64,000 nucleotides of DNA from Salinisphaera dokdonensis (GTDB lineage: Bacteria > Pseudomonadota > Gammaproteobacteria > Nevskiales > Salinisphaeraceae), in contig NZ_APND01000002.1 in assembly GCF_040361215.1 (NCBI RefSeq), positions 310,001-374,000 of the forward strand. The letters are read 5' to 3'. Numbering within the stretch: the first letter of the stretch is position 1; every line of letters begins with the position of its first letter. Below are positions 24,779-33,537 of this stretch, one piece after another. Made by a program: the position numbers and the translations under genes. The notes beneath the pieces were generated by a model. The model did no database searches and was not told the origin of the DNA. It worked only from the letters and a program-made list of their open reading frames with translations.

Positions 24779-25696
24779 ATGAACAAAGTCTTCTGGGTAT
24801 TGCTGATCGTGCTGGGGCTGGCCGCGCCCTGGCTCATGTATCCCGTGTTCGCGATGAAGCTGCTGTGCTTCGCGCTGTTCGCCTGCGCGTTCAACCTGCT
24901 GCTGGGCTATGTCGGGCTGCTGTCCTTCGGTCACGCGGCATTCTTCGGTGGTGCCGCGTATATCACCGGGCATGTAATCACCGCCTGGGGCTTCGCCCCG
25001 CTGCCGGGCATTCTCACCGGCACCCTGTTCGCCATGGTGCTGGGCGCGATCTTCGGCGCGCTGGCGATCCGCCGCCAGGGCATCTATTTCGCGATGATCA
25101 CGCTGGCACTGGCACAGATCATCTTCTTCCTCGCCCTCAAGCTGCCGTTCACCGGCGGCGAGAACGGCCTGCAGGGCATCCCACGCGGCACGCTGCTGGG
25201 CGTGTTCGATCTGAACCAGCCGATCACGATGTACTACTTCGTGTTCGCGATTTTCATGGCCGGTTTCCTGATCATCTATCGCACCATCCACTCCCCGTTC
25301 GGCCAGATCCTGACCGCCATCCGTGAGAACGAGCCGCGGGCGCGTTCGCTGGGCTACAACGTCGAGCGATTCAAACTGATCGCCTTCACGCTCTCGGCCA
25401 CGCTGGCCGGCACCGCCGGTGCCACCAAGTCCGTGATCTTCCAGTTCGCTTCGCTCACCGACGTGCACTGGCAGATGTCAGGCGAGGTGGTGCTCATGAC
25501 CCTGCTCGGCGGCATGGGCACGCTGTTCGGGCCGATTGCCGGTGCGGCTGCAGTCATCACCCTGCAGGACGAGCTGGCCTCCTTCGGCTCTTGGGTCCAG
25601 GTCGCCATCGGCGGTATTTTCGTGGTCTGTGTGCTGTTGTTCCGGCGCGGGTTTGTGGGTGAACTGGCGCGGATGTTGAAGGCGAAGTCGAGCTAG
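24779..25696 (+). CDS. livM: LivM-type permease
   Basis: A 305-residue permease pairing with LivH. Motifs are ALFACAFNLLLGYVGLLSFGHAAFFGGAAYITGH and the coupling loop RTIHSPFGQILTAIRENEPRARSLGYN; the C-terminus is shorter than in LivM forms with extra helices. It is the last gene of the transporter operon. A multi-hairpin repeat begins 136 bp after its stop. Confidence 0.94.
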   Translation: MNKVFWVLLIVLGLAAPWLMYPVFAMKLLCFALFACAFNLLLGYVGLLSFGHAAFFGGAAYITGHVITAWGFAPLPGILTGTLFAMVLGAIFGALAIRRQGIYFAMITLALAQIIFFLALKLPFTGGENGLQGIPRGTLLGVFDLNQPITMYYFVFAIFMAGFLIIYRTIHSPFGQILTAIRENEPRARSLGYNVERFKLIAFTLSATLAGTAGATKSVIFQFASLTDVHWQMSGEVVLMTLLGGMGTLFGPIAGAAAVITLQDELASFGSWVQVAIGGIFVVCVLLFRRGFVGELARMLKAKSS

Positions 25697-25832
25697 CCGG
25701 AGCTGGCGCCTAGCGTGGCGCGACGCTTCCCTCGTGCAACGACTTGGCCGTGTTCTGGGCGACGAACCATTAATCCGACGCACGCCTGACGCCTTCTATC
25801 TGAATCAACCGCGCGGCTAATTTTGGCCTGGG

Positions 25833-26432
25833 GTTTCGCGCTGCTGCGCGAGTGTCTTTTATTTGCTTGTCCAAATAAAAGGCACCAAAACAAAAGACAC
25901 CCTGTCTTGCGTCGGCGCTTCGCGCCGATACCCTGCGCGGCTCCGGCCGAAAGCGGGCCAGCCGGAAACTCGCTTCGCTCAGACATCCGGCTGTCTGTTT
26001 CCGCTTTCGGCCTCCACTGCTCGGCGCTACGCCCAAGGGGCCCAATACAGAAAGCTCGCTTTCGCTCGCTCAAGGCCGAGCCGCGACCTTCTTTGATTGA
26101 AGTAGCCGAGGGCATAATCCGGCGGGATATTGGGCAAGCGCTTCGACTTAGGCTCGGCGGTTTATCTTGCCTCGAGTGTTGAGCATCAATGTCTGTATTC
26201 ATCCCCTTGCACGGCGACGGAGACGCGCAGCGGCGAAGGGTGTCCGGCGCACTGCGCCGGTGCGGCCAGCTGTTTGAGGATCGCCAAAGCGATCCGAGTT
26301 CTGGCCGCATCCCTTCGCCGCGAGCATCGGAGTGCACCGGCGCTTTGCGCCGGCGCCGTGCCGGGAGTCTTTTTCTTTGCTTACTTTCTTTTGGACAAGC
26401 AAAAGAAAGAAAGTCGCACAGCAGTGCGAAAC
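25833..26432 (+). repeat. Multi-hairpin dispersed repeat, copy 1 (600 bp)
   Basis: The unit begins GTTTCGCGCTGCTGCGCGA and ends with the imperfect inverse TCGCACAGCAGTGCGAAAC. Inside each end is a hairpin with 10-bp arms: CTTTTATTTG/CAAATAAAAG around CTTGTC at 25856-25881, and CTTTCTTTTG/CAAAAGAAAG around GACAAG at 26384-26409. Together these form terminal inverted repeats of about 54 bp. More GC-rich hairpins fill the interior, for example CGGCGC/GCGCCG at 25913-25927. An inverted copy lies at 62581-63164. No transposase is encoded. Confidence 0.85.
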
Positions 26433-26554
26433 AAAAGCCCCCTCAAGCTCGTGAGTGCCGAAAGACTCGTGGCCCTAACCCTTCCGGTTTCTCTATCAGC
26501 GACGTAGCCGCCATCGACTCAAAGTTTCACGCAAATGCTTGGCAGCAGCGCTCT

Positions 26555-26700
26555 GTGTTCGGCACTAGCCGGAAGGCGGTCAGGCTACGTGCGACTCAGA
26601 CATCCGACTGTCCGCTCATTGTTTCGGCTCCGCTGCTCAACAGAGCGCCGAGGGTGGCTAATTCCTAGCCAGATTGCTCGGCCTTTGGCCCATGCCCAAT
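26555..26700 (+). repeat. Degenerate partial module of the multi-hairpin repeat
   Basis: This stretch repeats, with many changes, the interior of copy 1: GCCGGAA, then CTCAGACATCCG, CTGTC, TTTCGGCTCC, CTGCTC, GGCGC-like, and finally CCCAATGCAG, in the same order as at 25960-26050. It lacks the terminal hairpins and ends just before the acyl-CoA synthetase stop codon. Confidence 0.5.
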
Positions 26701-26710
26701 GCAGTTTTCT

Positions 26711-28393
26711 CTATTCCTTGAGCTCCGGAAAATCAGCTTCTGCATAGGCAAACTCGCCCTTCTCATTCCCCGCCGCATGCGCACGAAGCTCCACACGCCG
26801 TATCTTCCCCGAAATGGTCTTGGGCAGTTCAGCAAACTCCAGTTCGCGTATCCGCATGTAGGGCGCCATCCGTTCACGAGTGAAGGCGAACAAGGCTTTT
26901 GCCGCGTCCGGGCCGGGCTCGTGGCCGCGCCGGAGCACGATATAGGCCTTGGGCACGTTCAGGCGCAAATCGTCCGGCGACGGCACTACCGCCGCTTCGG
27001 CCACGGACTCGTGTTCGATCAGGATCGACTCCAGTTCGAACGGGCTGACACGGTAGTCCGAGCTCTTGAACACGTCGTCGGCGCGGCCGACGTACCAGTA
27101 GTAGCCATCTTCGTCGCGGCTGGCGACATCGCCGGTGCGGTAGTAGCCGTCGTGCAGCGCCTTGGCCATGCGCTCCGGGTCGTCGCGGTATTCCTGCATC
27201 AACCCGAGCGGCCGATCGGCGCGTACGTCGATGGCGATCTCGCCCTCGTCGCTCTCCTCATCGAAGGTGTTCAGTAACGCGATCTTGTAGCCCGGCAACG
27301 GCCGGCCCATGGAGCCGGACTTCATTTCCTGTGCCGGCGGATTGCCGATCTGGGCCGTCGTCTCGGTCTGGCCATAGCCGTCACGGATCTTGAGCCCCCA
27401 GAGTTTTTCGACGCGCGAGATGACTTCCGGGTTGAGCGGCTCGCCGGCGCCGACCAGGCTTTTCAGCTTCATGTCGTAGGCCGATAGATCTTCCTGGATC
27501 AGCAGCCGCCAGACGGTCGGCGGCGCGCACAGGCTGGTCACGCCCTTGTCGGCGATGACCTGCAGCGCTTCGGGCGCGGAGAAACGCGCGCTGCGATAGA
27601 CGAAGACCGTACAGCCGGCATCCCAGGGCGCGAACAGATTGGACCAGGCGTGCTTGGCCCAGCCCGGCGAGCTGATATTGAAATGGATATCGTCCGGCTG
27701 CAGGCCGAGCCAGTACATGGTCGACAGCGAGCCGACCGGGTAGCTCTGGTGGGTATGCAACACCAGCTTAGGCTTGGAGGTCGTGCCGGAGGTGAAATAC
27801 AGCAGCATCGGATCGGTGACGCGAGTCACGCCATCGGCCTCGAACTCGGTCGAGGATTCATAGGCGGCCTCGTAGCCGATCCATTGGCCACAGGGCTCGC
27901 CGGCAACGATGCAGGTCAGCCCGCCGGCCACCCCTTCGAACTTGGCGACGTGTTCCTCGGCGGCGAGAATATGCGTCACCCCGCCGCGGGCGAGCCGGTC
28001 GCCCAGATCCTTCTGCGACAGCAGTGTGGTCGCCGGGATGACCACCGCGCCCAGCTTGATCGCCGCGAGCATGGTTTCCCAGAGCTCGGTGACGTTATCG
28101 AGCATGACCAGCAGCGTGTCGCGCCGGCCCAGGCCCTGGTCGCGCAGGAAATTCGCAACCTGGTTGGAGCGCTGGCGCATCTGCTCGAAGCTGTAGCGAT
28201 GCTCGCTGCCATCGGCGTCGACCAGCCATAGCGCGATCTTGTCGTTGCCCTTCGCGTAGTCGTCGAACCAGTCCAGCGCCCAGTTGAACTCGTCGAGCTC
28301 GGGCCAGCGGAAAGCCTCGTAGGCCTTCGGATAGTCCTCACGCAGGTCGAGAAGCTGCTGGCGGGCGGCCTTGAATGCGTCTGCGGAATGCAT
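26711..28393 (-). CDS. AMP-forming acyl-CoA synthetase, medium-chain/ACSM-like
   Basis: A 560-residue adenylate-forming ligase. The P-loop is LYFTSGTTSKPKLVLHTH near residues 197-214, the A5 motif is GYGQTETT, the A7 motif is GYYRTGDVASRDEDGYYWYVGRADDV, and the catalytic lysine is in LPKTISGKIRRVEL. It activates a carboxylic acid to its CoA thioester through an acyl-AMP. Similarity is to the ACSM/butyryl-CoA ligase group, and its place at the end of the valine cluster fits isobutyrate or another short branched acid. The ATG at 28393 follows AAGGAG. Confidence 0.9.
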   Translation of the reverse strand: MHSADAFKAARQQLLDLREDYPKAYEAFRWPELDEFNWALDWFDDYAKGNDKIALWLVDADGSEHRYSFEQMRQRSNQVANFLRDQGLGRRDTLLVMLDNVTELWETMLAAIKLGAVVIPATTLLSQKDLGDRLARGGVTHILAAEEHVAKFEGVAGGLTCIVAGEPCGQWIGYEAAYESSTEFEADGVTRVTDPMLLYFTSGTTSKPKLVLHTHQSYPVGSLSTMYWLGLQPDDIHFNISSPGWAKHAWSNLFAPWDAGCTVFVYRSARFSAPEALQVIADKGVTSLCAPPTVWRLLIQEDLSAYDMKLKSLVGAGEPLNPEVISRVEKLWGLKIRDGYGQTETTAQIGNPPAQEMKSGSMGRPLPGYKIALLNTFDEESDEGEIAIDVRADRPLGLMQEYRDDPERMAKALHDGYYRTGDVASRDEDGYYWYVGRADDVFKSSDYRVSPFELESILIEHESVAEAAVVPSPDDLRLNVPKAYIVLRRGHEPGPDAAKALFAFTRERMAPYMRIRELEFAELPKTISGKIRRVELRAHAAGNEKGEFAYAEADFPELKE

Positions 28394-28470
28394 CGCCTTC
28401 TCCTTTTCTCGCGGTCGGCGGTCCGGGATCGGCCGCCGTGATTGTTGTTCTGGCGGGTATTACGGCCGCG

Positions 28471-29370
28471 TCAGTCGAGCGACTGACCCTTGAGCAGATT
28501 GAAAATGCTCGAGAAATCGTCGCCGCCGTGGCCCGACTGGCTATGCACCGAATAGAGGTTTCGCGCCATCGAGCCCAGCGGGGTCGCCACGCCGTTCTTG
28601 AGGCTGGAGTCCATCGCCAGGCCCAGATCCTTGAGCATGAGATCGACGCCGAAGCCCGGCTTGTAGCCGTTCGAGGCCGGCGCGTTGTCCATCACACCCG
28701 GATAGGGGTTGTAGACATTGAGCGCCCAGTTGCCGCCCGAGGCGTTCTTCATGATCTCGGACACCACGGCCGGATCGAGGCCATTGGCCACGGCCAGATT
28801 GATGGCCTCCGATGTGCCGGTCATGAGGATGCCCAGCAGCATGTTGTTGCACATCTTGGCAACCTGACCCGCGCCGGCCGGGCCGGCATGGAAATAGGTC
28901 TTGCCCATGACGTCGAACAGCGGGCTGGCGCGTTCGACCGCCTCGGCCTCGCCGCCGACCATGAAAGTCAGCCCACCGGCCTTGGCGCCGTTCACGCCGC
29001 CGGAAACCGGTGCATCGATCATCGACAGGCCACGTTCGGTGGCCGCTTCCGCGACCTGGCGCGACGTCTCGGCATCGATGGTGGAGCAGTCGACCAGCAA
29101 CGTGCCCTTGCCGACCGCGTCGAGCAGCCCGCCCTCGCCCATGTACAGATCGGCGACATGCCTGCCGGCCGGCAGCATGGAGATCACGATCTCGGCGTCC
29201 TTGGCGGCCGCGGCCGCGCTGCCGGCCTGTTTGGCGCCGAGCGCGGCGGCATCGGCCATGGCCTGTTCGACCAGATCAAAAACGGTGAGCGTATAGCCGG
29301 CCTCGATCAGGTTGGCGGCCATCGGCGCGCCCATGTTGCCCAGGCCGATAAAGGCGATTGTGCCGGACAT
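28471..29370 (-). CDS. mmsB: 3-hydroxyisobutyrate dehydrogenase
   Basis: A 299-residue beta-hydroxyacid dehydrogenase. The NAD loop is IAFIGLGNMGAPMAANL (residues 4-20), the substrate signature is DAPVSGGVNGAKAG near residue 120, and the catalytic lysine is in GAGQVAKMCNNMLLG near residue 170. It oxidises 3-hydroxyisobutyrate to methylmalonate semialdehyde, feeding MmsA. The ATG at 29370 is directly preceded by a GGAGGAG site; the frame upstream of it is only read-through. It is in the operon between the hydrolase and the acyl-CoA synthetase. Confidence 0.95.
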   Translation of the reverse strand: MSGTIAFIGLGNMGAPMAANLIEAGYTLTVFDLVEQAMADAAALGAKQAGSAAAAAKDAEIVISMLPAGRHVADLYMGEGGLLDAVGKGTLLVDCSTIDAETSRQVAEAATERGLSMIDAPVSGGVNGAKAGGLTFMVGGEAEAVERASPLFDVMGKTYFHAGPAGAGQVAKMCNNMLLGILMTGTSEAINLAVANGLDPAVVSEIMKNASGGNWALNVYNPYPGVMDNAPASNGYKPGFGVDLMLKDLGLAMDSSLKNGVATPLGSMARNLYSVHSQSGHGGDDFSSIFNLLKGQSLD

Positions 29371-29410
29371 GTTCTCCTCCTTATCTCGATTTTTATTTAT
29401 AAATAGATTG

Positions 29411-30538
29411 TTAGAGATCGCCCAGCGGATGGCGATCGTAGTCTGCGGGTAGTTCGAAATAGGCGGCGACCTCTTCCGGGTCGACCTCGCCCAGCGTGGC
29501 CGGCGACCACTGCGGATTCTTGTCCTTGTCGACCAGCAGCGCGCGGATGCCCTCCGCGAAATCCGGCGCGCGCGTGCAGGCGATCGCAATCGCCAGTTCG
29601 CGGCGGAACACATCCTCGATCGACAGCTTCGGGTCGCGTGCCAGTTGGGCATGCACCACGGCCAGCGACATCGGGGACGCGCCAGCGATCGCCTTCGCGC
29701 CGTGCGCGAACCAGTCGTCGGTGTCGGCCTGCGCGGTGAGCCGCTGCTGGAATTCGGCCACCGTCGCGGTATCCGTGAGTCGGGCGATCGTGTGCTGGCG
29801 GGCAAACAACGCCGATTCGCGGCGTGCGTCTTCGGCCGCTGCGGCGTCCTCGAAATCACGCAGCGCGCGCGCCAGCACGGCATCGTCGGAGTTGCGTTCG
29901 CCCTGCCAGTCCAGCCCAGTGAGCGCGTCGAACAGCGCTTCGCGCTCGCTGGAGACGATGCGATAGTCGCCCAGGCCCAGCCACAGGGCGTCGCCGGGAT
30001 GCATCGGCGTGGTAGTCAGGCCCAGGAACAGGCCGATCCGCTGCGGCATGCGGCCGAGAAACCAGCTGGCGCCGACGTCCGGGAACAACCCGATGGTGAC
30101 TTCCGGCATCGCGATCTTGCTGCGTTCCGTGACCACGCGATGGCTGGCGCCGGCCATCACGCCCAGACCGCCGCCCATCACCGTGCCGTTACCCCAGCAC
30201 AGCACCGGTTTGGGATAGCGATGGATGGTGTGATCGAGCCGATATTCGCGGGCGAAGAACGCCTCGGCGTCAGGGCTCGGCGCATCGCCGGTCGCCGTCA
30301 TCGCCTTGTACAGGCCGATCACGTCGCCGCCGGCACAGAAGGCTTTCTCGCCCGCGCCATGCAGCACCACGCAGACGATATCGTCGCGTTTGGACCAGGC
30401 GTCGAGCCGGGCCTGTAGGCTGTCGATCATGGCGCGCGACAGCGAGTTCAGCGCGCGCTCGGCGTTGAGCAGGGCAAACGCTACGCAGCGCCCGTTGCCC
30501 GCATCGCGTTCTTCAAAGACGACGCTGCTATCGCTCAT
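29411..30538 (-). CDS. 3-hydroxyisobutyryl-CoA hydrolase
   Basis: A 375-residue crotonase-superfamily enzyme of the HIBCH type, longer than ordinary hydratases. FCAGGDVIGLYKAM near residue 70 forms the oxyanion hole and NGTVMGGGLGVMAGASHRVVTERSKIAMPEV is the HIBCH-specific block with the catalytic glutamate. GLFPDVGASWFLGRMP is also diagnostic. It releases 3-hydroxyisobutyrate from its CoA ester, the step between the hydratase and MmsB, and lies in exactly that order in the operon. Confidence 0.93.
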   Translation of the reverse strand: MSDSSVVFEERDAGNGRCVAFALLNAERALNSLSRAMIDSLQARLDAWSKRDDIVCVVLHGAGEKAFCAGGDVIGLYKAMTATGDAPSPDAEAFFAREYRLDHTIHRYPKPVLCWGNGTVMGGGLGVMAGASHRVVTERSKIAMPEVTIGLFPDVGASWFLGRMPQRIGLFLGLTTTPMHPGDALWLGLGDYRIVSSEREALFDALTGLDWQGERNSDDAVLARALRDFEDAAAAEDARRESALFARQHTIARLTDTATVAEFQQRLTAQADTDDWFAHGAKAIAGASPMSLAVVHAQLARDPKLSIEDVFRRELAIAIACTRAPDFAEGIRALLVDKDKNPQWSPATLGEVDPEEVAAYFELPADYDRHPLGDL

Positions 30539-30559
30539 CGCGGATCCATTGACTCGGGT

Positions 30560-31354
30560 TCATGTACTGCGACTCCTGTTGTGATCCCATCGGGGTTCGC
30601 GTTTTTCCAGAAAGGCGGCCACGCCCTCGCCGGCATCCGAGCCGTCGAACAGGTCGCCGAAGGCCTCGCGCTCGCGGGCCAGGCCTGTTTCGAGATCGCC
30701 GGCATGGTTTGCGTGAATAAGTGCCTTGCTCGCGGCGAATGCGCGCGGGCTCTGGCGGCCGGCCTGTTCGGCCAGTGCGAGTGCGACGTCGCGCGCCTGC
30801 CCGGCCGGCACCGGTTCCTCGATCAGACCGATCCGCAGCGCGGTATCGGCATCGACGGTTTCGCCGCAGAGAATCAGCCGCTTGGCCCAGCCCGCGCCGA
30901 CCTGGCGTGCGAGCGTCTGGGTGCCGCCGCCACAAGGCAGCAGCCCGACACGCCCTTCCGGCAAGCCGAATTGGGCATGGGCTTCGCCGATACGAATATC
31001 GCAGGCCAGCGCACACTCGAGGCCCGCGCCGAGACACCAGCCGTTGATGGCGGCGATGGTCAGGCCGGAGAAATCGTGCAGCCGGGTGATCACGGCGGCG
31101 AGCAGGCGCGTCAGCTCGCGTGCCTCGGCCGGGTTCACGCCTACATACATGTTGAGATCGTCACCGGCACAGAAGAAACGATCGCCGGCACCGGTGATCA
31201 CGAGCGCTGCGACTGCCGGATCGGCTTCGAGCGCGTTCAGTTGGGCCGCGAGCTCGCGCAGGATCGAAGCGGTGAAGACATGCGCCGGCGGATTGTCTAA
31301 GGTCACGACCGCGGTGCGGCCGATGTACTCGATTCTCGGCACAGCCTCGCTCAC
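30560..31354 (-). CDS. Enoyl-CoA hydratase, putative methacrylyl-CoA hydratase
   Basis: A 264-residue crotonase. DRFFCAGDDLNMY and NGWCLGAGLECALACDIRIGEAHAQFGLPE provide the oxyanion hole and first acidic site, followed by GLLPCGGGTQTLARQVG. In the valine pathway it would hydrate methacrylyl-CoA to 3-hydroxyisobutyryl-CoA. Its start overlaps the stop of the upstream acyl-CoA dehydrogenase by 4 bp, indicating coupled expression. The substrate is inferred from its neighbours. Confidence 0.9.
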   Translation of the reverse strand: MSEAVPRIEYIGRTAVVTLDNPPAHVFTASILRELAAQLNALEADPAVAALVITGAGDRFFCAGDDLNMYVGVNPAEARELTRLLAAVITRLHDFSGLTIAAINGWCLGAGLECALACDIRIGEAHAQFGLPEGRVGLLPCGGGTQTLARQVGAGWAKRLILCGETVDADTALRIGLIEEPVPAGQARDVALALAEQAGRQSPRAFAASKALIHANHAGDLETGLAREREAFGDLFDGSDAGEGVAAFLEKREPRWDHNRSRST

Positions 31355-32511
31355 CTGATCGTATCCCCGTCGTGATCGGCGAGCACACGCCGGGCGATGA
31401 TCACGCGCATGATCTCGTTCGTGCCTTCCAGAATCTGGTGCACGCGTACGTCGCGGACATGGCGTTCCAGTGGGTATTCGCGGATATAGCCGTAGCCGCC
31501 GTGAATCTGCAGCGCGGTGTTGCAGATATCAAAGCAGCGATCGGTGGCGAAGCGCTTGGCCATGGCACAGAACGCCGTGGCCTCCGGGTGGCCATTATCG
31601 AGCCGGCTGGCCGCGAGCCAGACCATCTGCCGCGAGGCGAGCAGTTCGGTGGCCATGTCGGCCAGTTTGAATTGCAACGCCTGGAACGTCTCGAGCTTGC
31701 TGCCGAACTGTTCGCGTTCGGTCATATAGCGCCGGCTGGCGTCGAGTGCCGCCTGGGCGGTACCCAGCGAACAGGCGGCAATATTGATACGGCCGCCATC
31801 GAGGCCTTTCATGGCAATGGAAAACCCCTGGCCTTCCTCGCCGAGCCGGTTGGCGGCCGGCACGCGTACATCCTCGAAGGTGATCGTGCGCGTGGCCTGG
31901 CTGTTCCAGCCCATCTTGGGTTCCTTGCGCCCGTAGCTGATGCCGTCGCTGTCGGCCGGCACCGCAAAGGTGCTGATCCCAGCCGGCCCCGCCTTGCCGG
32001 TACGCGCCATCACCACCAGCAGATCGGTATCGCCCGCGCCGGAGATGAAGCACTTGCTGCCGTTGAGCACATAGGCATCGCCGTCGCGCTCGGCTTTCGT
32101 CTTCAGCGACGCCGCATCGGAGCCGGCGCCCGGCTCGGTCAGGCAATAGGAGGCCAGTTTCTCGCCGGCCGCCAGTTCGCCACACCACTGGTCGCGCACA
32201 TCGTCACCGCCAAAGGTGGCCACCATCCAGGTCGCCATGTTGTGGATGCTGATATACGCCGCGGTCGACGTGCAGCCGCCCGAAAGCGCCTCGAAGATCA
32301 TCGCGCTATCGAGGCGCGCCAGTCCGAGCCCGCCCTGCGCCTCCGGCGTGTACAGCCCGCAGAAGCCCAGTTCGCCGGCCTGGGCGATCACGTCACGCGG
32401 GAAGATCGATTCCGCATCCCATTCCGCGGCCTTGGGCGCGAGTGCCTTGCGCGCGAAGTCCTCGGCCGCTTCACGCAGAGCGATCTGGGTGTCGTCGAGT
32501 TCGAAATTCAT
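31351..32511 (-). CDS. Isobutyryl-CoA dehydrogenase-like acyl-CoA dehydrogenase
   Basis: A 386-residue FAD-dependent dehydrogenase. Family signatures are YCLTEPGAGSDAASLKTKAERDG near residue 130 and the C-terminal QIHGGYGYIREYPLERHVRDVRVHQILEGTNEIMR, which contains the catalytic-region glutamate. The start MNFELDDTQIALREAAEDFARK resembles ACAD8-type enzymes. It would oxidise isobutyryl-CoA to methacrylyl-CoA and pass electrons to ETF. The gene follows the restriction-endonuclease gene by 53 bp and overlaps the hydratase gene. Confidence 0.92.
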   Translation of the reverse strand: MNFELDDTQIALREAAEDFARKALAPKAAEWDAESIFPRDVIAQAGELGFCGLYTPEAQGGLGLARLDSAMIFEALSGGCTSTAAYISIHNMATWMVATFGGDDVRDQWCGELAAGEKLASYCLTEPGAGSDAASLKTKAERDGDAYVLNGSKCFISGAGDTDLLVVMARTGKAGPAGISTFAVPADSDGISYGRKEPKMGWNSQATRTITFEDVRVPAANRLGEEGQGFSIAMKGLDGGRINIAACSLGTAQAALDASRRYMTEREQFGSKLETFQALQFKLADMATELLASRQMVWLAASRLDNGHPEATAFCAMAKRFATDRCFDICNTALQIHGGYGYIREYPLERHVRDVRVHQILEGTNEIMRVIIARRVLADHDGDTIR

Positions 32512-32564
32512 ATCTAGCGCTCAGAGCAGCCCTCGCAACTTCGGCCGACCTACGGATCAACGGC

Positions 32565-33527
32565 CTACTGGTGATTTGATACATAGTGCTCAACTACAAG
32601 TTTGGCGAACTGCTCCCCATCCACGAGTTCGATAACTACACCTGTAGCATCCGAATACTCTGCGGCTTTACGTATTGCCGCCTCCGATACCGTGCCCGAT
32701 GTCACGACCATTCCATGCTGGGCAGCTTCCGCCTCTAAACCATCTATAAGTTGGCCGACGACCTTAGGTCCTAGCGCAGGTTTGGCTTGCCAGTGCTTAG
32801 CCTGTACCGCCACCTTTTGCTGAAATATGCCCGCTACGGAAAATGTAGCCAGAATGTCAGCGCCTTTGTCTTTGCTCCTAGGCACAACTGACGCTTCGGT
32901 AGCCCCTAATCCGAGCAAGACCTCTTTAATCAAATTCTCGAACGCATAACTCTCCATACGACCGCTTCTAAGCTCGGCCAGAGTCTCGCTAACTAATCGA
33001 GCTCGTAAGTCACGCTCAAACGAAGGCTTAACGCCTGTGCCTGCGATGCTGAGGCATTCTTTTATTTGCGGCAGCAGGTCGTTTGCGGAAGCGCAAGTCC
33101 CCTGCGTTTTCATCCGAGAAGTAAGCGCTGCTTTGGCATACTTCCGGGGTATTGCTTTTTTATTATTCAGCCACTTAACAGGCCGACGATAGGCAGTATC
33201 CTCAGAAATTTTGCTATCTAAATAGCGCGCTGGGCCGGAAACCTCAGCTACGTAGAACTTGCTCCCTCGCGGAACCACAACTAGGTCGCCTATCTCCATA
33301 CTTCTTATGAACCGCCACAAGTGCCCGGACGCCGCACCAGCTTTACGCAAATTGCTCTCGCCCGAATAGTATGTATCGCTGACTATCCGCCGAAACTGGC
33401 CCCAGTTGAGCTTCAGATCTAACAGGCCATCCGCGTGCGACCATCCGAGGATTAATTCGTCGTCCTCTAAAGCTTCGCGGACTCGATCAAGTCCACTTGG
33501 AGCAACTCTTAGAACAAAAGCGCCCAT
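32565..33527 (-). CDS. Mrr-like restriction endonuclease
   Basis: A 320-residue protein with a C-terminal Mrr-type PD-(D/E)xK domain: E197 in FENLIKEVLLGLG, D224 in KGADILATF, and the QAK triad at 242-244 (VAVQAKHWQAK). The N-terminal 120 residues include EIGDLVVVPRGSKFYVAEVSG, a PUA/EVE-like beta-barrel pattern often used to sense modified DNA. Mrr-type enzymes are type IV restriction factors cutting methylated foreign DNA. The gene is clearly AT-richer than its neighbours and sits in line between mmsA (10-bp gap) and the acyl-CoA dehydrogenase, so it looks acquired and uses the catabolic operon's transcription. Confidence 0.85.
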   Translation of the reverse strand: MGAFVLRVAPSGLDRVREALEDDELILGWSHADGLLDLKLNWGQFRRIVSDTYYSGESNLRKAGAASGHLWRFIRSMEIGDLVVVPRGSKFYVAEVSGPARYLDSKISEDTAYRRPVKWLNNKKAIPRKYAKAALTSRMKTQGTCASANDLLPQIKECLSIAGTGVKPSFERDLRARLVSETLAELRSGRMESYAFENLIKEVLLGLGATEASVVPRSKDKGADILATFSVAGIFQQKVAVQAKHWQAKPALGPKVVGQLIDGLEAEAAQHGMVVTSGTVSEAAIRKAAEYSDATGVVIELVDGEQFAKLVVEHYVSNHQ

Positions 33528-33537
33528 ATCTAATCCT

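Larger units (their letters stand above)
25697..26710. other. Non-coding 1-kb region occupied by a multi-hairpin repeat
   Basis: The gap between livM and the acyl-CoA synthetase carries no credible gene. Open frames here are Arg/Ser/Cys-rich and reappear in the inverted copy near 63 kb only because the DNA is repeated. It holds the 600-bp repeat at 25833-26432, about 50 bp of further similarity beyond it, and a degenerate partial module at about 26555-26700. Confidence 0.7.

Noticed and set aside
25823..26668. Several open frames of 70-160 codons within repeat copy 1, with counterparts in copy 2
   Set aside because: The shared peptides come from the duplicated hairpin DNA, occur on both strands and in several frames, and have no start signals or protein-like composition.
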